Part shown: positions 1-5,249 of the stretch, piece after piece | Layout: each line of letters begins with the position of its first letter | How positions within the stretch are numbered: the stretch's first letter is position 1 | Assembly (NCBI GenBank): GCA_900765125.1 | Contig: CAAFQL010000099.1 | Span: forward strand, 1-5,833 | Direction: 5' to 3' | DNA length: 5,833 nt | Origin: Oscillospiraceae bacterium | GTDB taxonomy: Bacteria > Bacillota > Clostridia > Oscillospirales > Ruminococcaceae | Notes under the pieces: model-generated | Seen by the model: the letters and a program-made list of their open reading frames with translations, nothing else | Told to the model about the DNA's origin: nothing | The model's database searches: none | Translations under genes and position numbers: made by a program

Positions 1-1655
1 CTGATGCCTGCTTTATTCAAAGCCGTATGCTTAATCGTGGTAAAGGTCCTGCTGTCTATAGCCTTCGTGTTCAGGCTGATAGGGTAAAATATCATGGATA
101 TATGAAGAAAGTTTGCGAAAACACAAAAAATCTCTTTATAAAACAGGCTGAGATAGCTGGTATTATTACTGAAAATGATAAGGTAACAGGTGTTGTTACA
201 AGTCTTGGCGCAAAATACGATGTTAAGGCCGCTATTATTGCTACAGGTACTTATTTGAATGGTAGAATTCATATTGGTACTGTTTCTTATGAAAGCGGTC
301 CGGACAGTGCACTTCCAAGCCGTGTTCTGGGAGAAGATCTTGCAAAATTGGGACTTCCTATTAGAAGATTTAAAACCGGTACACCTTGCCGTGTTCATAG
401 AAGAAGTATTGATTTCGACCGCATGGAAGAACAGTTTGGCGATAGTGATATAGTTCCATTTTCCTTTGAAACAAGTACAGACGGACTGAAAAATCTTGTC
501 TCTTGTTATATTACTTACACCAATCAGAAAACTCATGATATTATACGTAATAATCTTGATCGTTCTCCTATGTTTACAGGTCAGATCGAGGGTATAGGCC
601 CTCGTTATTGTCCTTCCATTGAAACTAAAATAGTAAGATTTGCAGATAAGGAACGTCATCAGCTTTTTGTAGAGCCTATGGGTCTGGACACTGATGAATT
701 TTATTTGCAGGGAATGTCAACTTCACTTCCTGAAGATGTGCAGCAGGAATTTTTACAGACTATTCCCGGACTGGAAAATGTTGAGATTATGCGTCCTGCT
801 TATGCTATTGAGTATGACTGTATTGACCCTACAGCACTTCGTGCAACACTGGAAACAAAGCAAATTAGTGGATTGTATGGTGCAGGTCAGTTTAACGGTA
901 GCTCAGGTTACGAGGAAGCTGCTGCACAAGGCATAGTAGCAGGAATAAATGCTGCCCTTAAAGTTATAGGTAAAAAGCCGCTTATTCTTGATAGGGCTAC
1001 GTCTTATATAGGAACTCTTATTGATGATCTTGTTACAAAGGGATGCGAAGATCCGTATAGAATGATGACGTCAAGAAGTGAATATCGTTTGATATTGCGT
1101 CAGGATAACGCTGATGAGCGTCTAATGCCTATTGGATATGATATAGGACTATTACCTGAATGCAGATATAGGAAAATGATCGAAAAATATAAGGCTGTTG
1201 AATTTGAGAAAAAACGTGTTCAAAAAAAGAATATGTCCCCAGAACCTTCTCTTAATGATTTTCTTGAATCTAAAGGTACTGCACCACTTTCAACAGGATG
1301 TAAGCTTGCAGATCTGATACGTCGTCCACAGCTTGGGTATAATATGTTGAAAGCATATGATCCGGAACGTCCAGACCTTGATCCGGTAATAGGAGAGCAA
1401 GTTGAAATACAGATAAAATATGAAGGCTATATTGAAAAACAGCTTGCACTTATTGAGAAAATGCGTAAACTTGAGAAAATAAATCTGCCTTATGGAACAG
1501 ATTACTCGCAAATACGTGGTTTGCGTCTTGAAGCAGCAGAAAAGCTGAATGTACATCAGCCTGAAAATATAGGTCAGGCAAGCCGTATTTCCGGTGTTTC
1601 TCCTGCCGATATTTCAGTTTTGGTTGTATGGGAACTTTCTAGAAAGGAAAAATGA
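1..1655 (+). CDS. mnmG: MnmG (GidA), tRNA uridine-34 5-carboxymethylaminomethyl modification enzyme, 5' truncated
   Basis: This FAD-dependent enzyme works with MnmE to install the (carboxymethyl)aminomethyl group on wobble uridine 34 of certain tRNAs in the cytoplasm. The frame is open from base 3 (first residues DACFIQSR, then the Met at 27, which is internal and not a start), so the true start lies upstream. About 75 N-terminal residues are missing, including the FAD dinucleotide-binding glycine motif and the first catalytic cysteine. Counting from that internal Met, visible family landmarks are GPAVYSLRVQADR (7-19), FKTGTPCR (115-122), the second conserved cysteine in GPRYCPSIE (C195, codon 609-611, equivalent to E. 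coli C277), FVEPMG (214-219), the FAD-contacting GAGQFNGSSGYEEAAAQG (285-302), MTSRSEYRLILRQDNAD (347-363) and the C-terminal GVSPADISVL that docks MnmE/tRNA. Length to the stop fits a ~620-residue full protein. No frameshift is seen. The stop TGA (1653-1655) overlaps the rsmG start. Confidence 0.97.
   Translation, partial: DACFIQSRMLNRGKGPAVYSLRVQADRVKYHGYMKKVCENTKNLFIKQAEIAGIITENDKVTGVVTSLGAKYDVKAAIIATGTYLNGRIHIGTVSYESGPDSALPSRVLGEDLAKLGLPIRRFKTGTPCRVHRRSIDFDRMEEQFGDSDIVPFSFETSTDGLKNLVSCYITYTNQKTHDIIRNNLDRSPMFTGQIEGIGPRYCPSIETKIVRFADKERHQLFVEPMGLDTDEFYLQGMSTSLPEDVQQEFLQTIPGLENVEIMRPAYAIEYDCIDPTALRATLETKQISGLYGAGQFNGSSGYEEAAAQGIVAGINAALKVIGKKPLILDRATSYIGTLIDDLVTKGCEDPYRMMTSRSEYRLILRQDNADERLMPIGYDIGLLPECRYRKMIEKYKAVEFEKKRVQKKNMSPEPSLNDFLESKGTAPLSTGCKLADLIRRPQLGYNMLKAYDPERPDLDPVIGEQVEIQIKYEGYIEKQLALIEKMRKLEKINLPYGTDYSQIRGLRLEAAEKLNVHQPENIGQASRISGVSPADISVLVVWELSRKEK
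1643..1648 (+). promoter_or_regulatory. Ribosome binding site for rsmG (decides between two ATGs)
   Basis: AAAGGA (1643-1648) lies inside the last codons of mnmG. It is only 3 nt from the ATG at 1652 but 9 nt from the in-frame ATG at 1658. Spacing favours 1658, while the ATGA stop-start overlap favours 1652. The two choices differ by only two residues (Met-Lys). Confidence 0.6.
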
Positions 1656-2365
1656 AGATGAAAACCGACTTTTTAACAATTCAAAAGCTGTTTGTGGAAA
1701 ACGGATTGAATTTGACAGAAAAACAGTTTAAAGCACTTGAAATATATAGTGAATTCTTACTTGAATATAATGAAAAGGTTAATCTCACGGCAATTGTTGA
1801 ACCTGATGAAATATGGAAGAAGCATTTTCTCGACAGTATATATCCAATCAGACTTGCTGATATTTCCGAATCATCCTCTATTATAGATGTTGGTACAGGC
1901 GCAGGATTTCCAAGTGTACCAATGGCAATTTATAGAGATGACTTAAATATAACGATGCTTGACAGTTTGCAGAAAAGGATTGTGTTTTTAGAACAGCTTG
2001 CAATAAAAACAGGTATTAAATCTTGGCAGTGCGTTCACGGAAGAGCAGAAGATATAGGAAAGAATCCTGAATACAGAGAAAAATATGATGTTGCTGTTGC
2101 AAGAGCTGTAGCTGCATTGCCTGTTTTATGTGAATATTGCCTTCCGTTTGTAAAGGTTGGAGGTTGTTTTATCGCTCTTAAAGGTCCAAATGAGTGTGCG
2201 AATGATGCTGTTAATGCTATTGCAGAACTCGGAGGAAAGGTAGAAAAAGAGATCGCTTATAATCTTTGCGGTGACGATAGAAAGATAGTTATAATTAGTA
2301 AAGTATCGCAAACTCCGACAAAATATCCTCGAAGAAGCAAACGAATTCAGCAGATGCCTCTGTAA
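1652..2365 (+). CDS. rsmG: RsmG (GidB), 16S rRNA 7-methylguanosine-527 methyltransferase
   Basis: This SAM-dependent methyltransferase makes m7G at position 527 of 16S rRNA (530 loop of the small subunit). Loss of the modification is known in other bacteria to give low-level streptomycin resistance. The 237-residue length matches the family (about 240). Visible motifs are NLTAI (44-48), the HFLDS segment (58-62), the SAM-binding loop DVGTGAGFP (79-87), the acidic ribose-binding LDS (103-105), GRAED (130-134), VARAVA (149-154) and LKGP (176-179). The tail QTPTKYPRRSKRIQQMPL keeps the usual basic ending in PL but lacks the common glycine spacing, which I regard as ordinary drift. The start overlaps the mnmG stop as ATGA, so translation is probably coupled; the ATG at 1658 is an equally plausible start because it is better spaced from the AAAGGA site. 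It is probably co-transcribed with mnmG, and no clear terminator follows it. Confidence 0.96.
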   Translation: MKMKTDFLTIQKLFVENGLNLTEKQFKALEIYSEFLLEYNEKVNLTAIVEPDEIWKKHFLDSIYPIRLADISESSSIIDVGTGAGFPSVPMAIYRDDLNITMLDSLQKRIVFLEQLAIKTGIKSWQCVHGRAEDIGKNPEYREKYDVAVARAVAALPVLCEYCLPFVKVGGCFIALKGPNECANDAVNAIAELGGKVEKEIAYNLCGDDRKIVIISKVSQTPTKYPRRSKRIQQMPL

Positions 2366-2499
2366 AAAGATAGTATTATGTCGTAATATAAGATATATTA
2401 TTCTTTATTGCGATAAATCTCTCTGGTCACTATATTTTTTATCTGTTATAATGTAATTATAGATATAAAAATAGAACTTCGTCCAAAGGAGAGAGCATT
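2366..2499. other. rsmG-noc intergenic region
   Basis: This is 134 bp of AT-rich sequence. It holds the noc promoter, the AAAGGAG ribosome binding site (2485-2491) and two short AT-only inverted repeats: TATTA/TAATA at 2374-2388 and TTTAT/ATAAA at 2404-2417. Neither repeat has a GC stem plus T-tract, so no intrinsic terminator is supported and mnmG-rsmG read-through into noc is possible. No small ORF or RNA gene is evident. Confidence 0.6.
2424..2452 (+). promoter_or_regulatory. Predicted sigma-A promoter for the noc-like gene (extended -10)
   Basis: The -10 hexamer TATAAT (2447-2452) is perfect and is preceded by TGT, giving the extended -10 form TGnTATAAT. At 17 nt spacing there is a -35 candidate TGGTCA (2424-2429), which matches TTGACA at four of six positions. 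Transcription would start near 2459, giving a leader of about 40 nt before the ATG at 2500. This is a sequence prediction only. Confidence 0.7.
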
Positions 2500-3339
2500 A
2501 TGTCAGGAATATTAACTTTTACAGGAAGAAAAAATGCAGGTAGTATTATTGAACTTCAGATGATGGATATCTTCATAAGCGATCATAAAAAATGTATGAC
2601 TTGCAATCCCCATGAGATACAAAAATTAGCTGTAAATACAGAAAAAAACGGTCTGAATAGTCCGCTTATGGTACGCAAAACGGACAGAGGTTATGAGTTG
2701 CTTTCAGAATTGAATGATTATTATGCGGCAAAACTTGCAGGACTATCATCAGTACCTTGTATTTTGATGGAGGAAAATGATAGAAATCATGCTATGATCA
2801 ATCATATCAAAATGATAAATGATCAGAATCTTAATTTTTTTAAAGAGGCTGAAGAAATAGAAAAACTTATATCTTATTATGGCATGACTCAGGAAGATGC
2901 TGCTGCACATTTGGGAAAGGCTCAGAGCACAGTGGCAAATAAACTCAGGCTTTTAAGGCTTACAGAGGAAGAGAGAAAACTTATCATTGATAATCATCTG
3001 ACTGAAAGACATGCAAGAGCATTACTCAGACTTGCATCTTCACAGGAGAGAATATGCGTGTTAAATCTAGTTATACAGCATGGATTTAACGTAGAAAAAA
3101 CCGAGCTTGCGGTTGATAAGATAATAGGACATCGTCATCCAAGAGAACCTTACAGAAAGCGCAGCCGTTCAGTTCAAAGCGTTAAAACTTACATAAATAC
3201 AATAATGAGAGCTGTGGAAGGACTCTCATCCTCTGGTGTTAACGTTGATACTCAAAGACTTGAACATGATAATTGTTTAGAATTAAGACTCAGAATACCA
3301 AATAAAAGCAATACGTATAATATGAGTGATAAAATATAG
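2500..3339 (+). CDS. noc: Noc-like ParB-family nucleoid occlusion protein with a degenerate CTP-binding domain
   Basis: This 279-residue ParB/Noc paralogue is close to the length of B. subtilis Noc (283). Its start has a good AAAGGAG site 8 nt upstream. The helix-turn-helix region, from GMTQEDAAAHLGKAQST (128-144) through TERHARALLRL (168-178), is strongly Noc-like. The residues known to separate Noc from ParB DNA specificity are Noc-type: Q142, K148, R170, with R153 in place of the usual Lys. A basic linker (211-224) and the C-terminal dimerisation segment with SSGVNVDT and LRLRIPN (244-267) also match Noc. In contrast, the CTP-pocket motifs are gone: NPxQPR is replaced by KKCMTCN (30-36), GERRWRA by ELNDYYA (70-76), and ENLQRE by MINDQN (105-110). 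The region still aligns around them (SPLMVR, GYELL, VPCIL), so the fold probably persists without nucleotide binding. The N-terminus MSGILTFTGRK might be a weak membrane-targeting peptide. Known Noc proteins block division over the nucleoid; whether this one does is uncertain. It sits between rsmG and parA, the normal noc position. Confidence 0.85.
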   Translation: MSGILTFTGRKNAGSIIELQMMDIFISDHKKCMTCNPHEIQKLAVNTEKNGLNSPLMVRKTDRGYELLSELNDYYAAKLAGLSSVPCILMEENDRNHAMINHIKMINDQNLNFFKEAEEIEKLISYYGMTQEDAAAHLGKAQSTVANKLRLLRLTEEERKLIIDNHLTERHARALLRLASSQERICVLNLVIQHGFNVEKTELAVDKIIGHRHPREPYRKRSRSVQSVKTYINTIMRAVEGLSSSGVNVDTQRLEHDNCLELRLRIPNKSNTYNMSDKI

Positions 3340-3376
3340 CCCATGTTATTTGGCTAATATACTGAAATTCAAAAAA

Positions 3377-3392
3377 TGTTCCACGTAGAACA
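3377..3392. promoter_or_regulatory. parS-like centromere site, imperfect
   Basis: TGTTCCACGTAGAACA differs at one position (3387, A for G) from the perfect palindrome 37 bp downstream. It matches the known parS family (B. subtilis TGTTNCACGTGAAACA) except for the broken central CACGTG and a G in the right arm. It is probably a weaker ParB loading site in the noc-parA gap. Confidence 0.78.
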
Positions 3393-3413
3393 ATTTCTTA
3401 CTTGATGTAGGAA

Positions 3414-3429
3414 TGTTCCACGTGGAACA
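3414..3429. promoter_or_regulatory. parS centromere site, perfect palindrome
   Basis: TGTTCCACGTGGAACA is a perfect 16-bp palindrome with the central CACGTG of the conserved bacterial parS element. Symmetry extends to 20 bp (3412-3431). ParB is expected to bind here specifically, close its CTP-dependent clamp and spread. The site lies about 70 bp upstream of the parA -35 element, the normal origin-proximal setting for parS. Its tight symmetry followed by TTTT could mimic a terminator, but it has no loop. Confidence 0.92.
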
Positions 3430-3496
3430 TTTTGTATATTAAATGAAAAGACAGCATTAAAATGAATAAAAACACATTATAAGCCAATAAAAATGC

Positions 3497-3525
3497 TTTA
3501 CAAATAATATAAATCATGATATAAT
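3497..3525 (+). promoter_or_regulatory. Predicted sigma-A promoter for parA-parB(-serS)
   Basis: The -35 TTTACA (3497-3502) has five of six consensus bases. A 17-nt spacer leads to a perfect -10 TATAAT (3520-3525) preceded by TGA, the extended -10 form. The predicted start near 3532 leaves a leader of only about 18 nt, holding just the AAAGGAG ribosome binding site (3535-3541). Two parS sites lie directly upstream, so ParB spreading could modulate this promoter; that link is inferred. Confidence 0.78.
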
Positions 3526-3549
3526 AATAAATGGAAAGGAGCGAAAAAG

Positions 3550-4362
3550 ATGATCTATGCAATAGGAAATCAAAAAGGCGGAGTAGGTAAGACAACAACA
3601 GTTGTGAATCTTGGTGCATGGCTTGGTATCCATGGAAAACGAGTGCTGTGTGTAGATATTGACCCCCAGGGCAATACAACTTCCGGCTTTGGAATAAAGA
3701 AAAGAGAGTTAAAGAAATCATCTTATGATGTAATAGTAGGTAAAGCTAATATTGAAGATGTAATAGTAGGAACATCATTTGATGGGGTATCAGTACTTCC
3801 AGCTACAGATGATCTTGCAGGATGTGAAATAGAGCTTAGCCGTTTAGAGAACAGAATAAATAGGCTGAAAATGCAGCTGCTTACCTGTAAAGATAAGTAT
3901 GATGTAATACTTATAGATTGTCCTCCGGCACTGGGGCTGCTTACACTTAATGGATTGACAGCAGCTGACGAAATGATAATTCCAATGCTTGCAGAGTTTT
4001 ATGCACTTGAAGGTTTATCGCAGCTTACCAATACACTTAAAATTATAAGAAGCAGCTTTAATCCGTCGTTGAAGATAGCAGGTATATTGTTTGTGATGTT
4101 TGACCAGCGACTTAACGTTTCAAAGCAAGTAGAAGCAGAGGTAGAAAAATACTTTCCGGGCAAGGTATTTAAAACAAAAATTCCTCGTAATGTACGTCTT
4201 TCAGAAGCTCCAAGTCACGGAAAACCGGTATTTTACTATGACAAAAGTTCCAAGGGTGCGGAAGCATATGAAGAATTGGGATATGAACTTTTGAATGAAG
4301 AAAAGCCTAAGAAAGAAAAAAAGCATCTGTTTTTTGGAAAGAAAAAAGACAGTGATAAATAA
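3550..4362 (+). CDS. parA: ParA (Soj), chromosome-partitioning ATPase
   Basis: This deviant-Walker ATPase dimerises on ATP, binds nucleoid DNA and is released when ParB triggers hydrolysis. In Firmicutes the monomer and dimer forms also inhibit or activate DnaA. Visible motifs are the deviant Walker A KGGVGKTT (9-16, with signature K9 and P-loop K14), the switch I segment VDIDPQGNTTSG (35-46, D38), Walker B VILIDCPPALG (119-129), EFYALEGLSQL (149-159) and IPRNVRLSEAPSHGKP (211-226), a segment typical of chromosomal Soj. The core ends near residue 249. A lysine-rich tail containing HLFFGKKK (259-266) follows, making the protein about 17 residues longer than B. subtilis Soj (253). The ATG is supported by AAAGGAG at 8 nt spacing and by a start that matches other Soj proteins just before the P-loop. 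parB follows after 14 bp, so the two are co-translated partners. Confidence 0.97.
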   Translation: MIYAIGNQKGGVGKTTTVVNLGAWLGIHGKRVLCVDIDPQGNTTSGFGIKKRELKKSSYDVIVGKANIEDVIVGTSFDGVSVLPATDDLAGCEIELSRLENRINRLKMQLLTCKDKYDVILIDCPPALGLLTLNGLTAADEMIIPMLAEFYALEGLSQLTNTLKIIRSSFNPSLKIAGILFVMFDQRLNVSKQVEAEVEKYFPGKVFKTKIPRNVRLSEAPSHGKPVFYYDKSSKGAEAYEELGYELLNEEKPKKEKKHLFFGKKKDSDK

Positions 4363-4364
4363 TC

Positions 4365-4372
4365 AGGAGGTG
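4365..4372 (+). promoter_or_regulatory. Near-perfect Shine-Dalgarno site for parB
   Basis: AGGAGGTG is fully complementary to the 16S rRNA 3' end over eight bases. The AGGAGG core is spaced 6 nt from the parB ATG and begins 3 nt after the parA stop. It is the strongest such site in the window and suggests ParB is made at a higher rate than ParA from the shared message. Confidence 0.85.
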
Positions 4373-4376
4373 CAAA

Positions 4377-5216
4377 ATGGCAAAAGGTGGACTTGGCAGC
4401 GGACTTGACTTTTTATTTGATGATAACGCAGCAGATGTCCAGGTAAAGAAAACTGTTAGGATTTCAGAAATAGAACCGAACAGGAATCAGCCAAGAAAGA
4501 ACTTCAGCGAGGAATCAATAGCCGCACTCGCAGATTCTATTCAACAGTACGGAATATTGCAGCCTATTCTTGTAAGACCAAACGACGGAAGTTACCAGAT
4601 AGTAGCAGGCGAACGTAGGTGGAGAGCTGCAAGGATGTTAGGACTTGACGAAGTTCCGGTTATAATCAAGGAATTATCAGACCTTGAAACAATGCAGATA
4701 GCACTTATAGAAAATCTGCAAAGAGAAAATCTCAATCCCATAGAAGAAGCAATGGGGTATAAAGAGCTCATGGAAAAGTATGGTATGACTCAGGAAAAGG
4801 TTTCCAAAACAGTGGGCAGATCAAGAAGCTCAGTGGCAAATTCACTCAGGTTGCTACAGCTTGATGAGGAAATACAAAGTCTTATCGAAAGCGGTGAGCT
4901 TTCATCTGGTCATGCAAAAGCTCTTCTTTCTATATCAAATCCTGAGCTTAGAAAAAGGACAGCTGAAAAAGCTGCAAGAGGTATGCTTACTGTAAGAGCA
5001 GTTGAAAGAATTGCAGCAGATGAAGCGTCTATAGAACCTGAGCCCTATGTACCTGATGCTGTTACAAATAATTATTTTAAGGAAGTAGAACTTAGCTTGG
5101 CAGAATGCCTTAAACGTGGTGTTTCCGTTAAGTATGGTCATAATAAGGGGACTCTGACACTTGATTTTTATGATCAGGATGATCTTAATGCATTGGCAGA
5201 AAAACTTACTTGGTAA
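4377..5216 (+). CDS. parB: ParB (Spo0J), CTP-dependent chromosome-partitioning clamp
   Basis: ParB binds parS, hydrolyses CTP while sliding as a clamp, loads SMC and stimulates ParA. At 279 residues it is close to B. subtilis Spo0J (282). Domains in order: the N-terminal ParA-activating peptide AKGGLGSGLDFLF (2-14, with K3 at the position known to matter in Spo0J); the CTPase domain with NRNQPR (35-40), GERRWRA (78-84) and ENLQRENLNP (112-121), all intact; a helix-turn-helix region from YGMTQEKVSKTVGRSRSS (135-152) through LSSGHAKAL (175-183); and a C-terminal dimerisation domain (about 233-279). The specificity positions are ParB-like: R150 and G178, with conservative S156 and a less usual Q161. 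This is opposite to the Noc-like paralogue upstream. It is transcribed with parA and probably with serS. The cognate sites are the two parS elements at 3377-3429. Confidence 0.97.
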   Translation: MAKGGLGSGLDFLFDDNAADVQVKKTVRISEIEPNRNQPRKNFSEESIAALADSIQQYGILQPILVRPNDGSYQIVAGERRWRAARMLGLDEVPVIIKELSDLETMQIALIENLQRENLNPIEEAMGYKELMEKYGMTQEKVSKTVGRSRSSVANSLRLLQLDEEIQSLIESGELSSGHAKALLSISNPELRKRTAEKAARGMLTVRAVERIAADEASIEPEPYVPDAVTNNYFKEVELSLAECLKRGVSVKYGHNKGTLTLDFYDQDDLNALAEKLTW

Positions 5217-5249
5217 TAAATTATACATATTTTGAAAGGAATGTAAGTA

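Larger units (their letters stand above)
3340..3549. other. noc-parA intergenic region carrying parS sites and parA promoter
   Basis: This is 210 bp of AT-rich sequence between two co-directional genes. It contains the two parS elements, then about 65 bp with no recognisable element, then the parA promoter and ribosome binding site. A weak 5-bp stem (TAGCC 3337-3341 with GGCTA 3352-3356) overlaps the noc stop codon but is not followed by a T-tract. Open frames across this stretch on the minus strand only read through parS and the start of parA and have no coding support. Confidence 0.7.

Noticed and set aside
765..780. Candidate Noc binding site (ATTCCCGG in mnmG)
   Set aside because: Only one half-site resembles ATTTCCCGGGAAAT; the right half (ACTGGAAA) does not complete the palindrome and the bases encode conserved MnmG protein. 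No convincing NBS is visible in the window.
2374..2388. Hairpin TATTA/TAATA after rsmG as a terminator
   Set aside because: The stem is five A-T pairs with no GC content and no following T-tract.
2404..2418. Possible DnaA box or operator upstream of the noc promoter
   Set aside because: The reverse complement TTATCGCAA matches the DnaA box TTATCCACA at only six of nine positions, and the inverted repeat is short and AT-only.
3412..3435. Possible intrinsic terminator after noc (strong inverted repeat followed by TTTT)
   Set aside because: The inverted repeat is a perfect palindrome with no loop and matches parS exactly; the following T-run is only four bases.
3398..3721. Minus-strand open frame starting with MFHVEH across the parS region and the 5' end of parA
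   Set aside because: The start is made by reading the parS palindrome, and the rest is antisense to conserved parA codons; the predicted protein has no recognisable family features and no ribosome binding site.
3954..3985. Internal promoter in parA (TTGACA followed by TAATTC)
   Set aside because: The -35 is perfect, but the -10 candidate is poor at 16-17 nt spacing and the bases encode conserved ParA residues.
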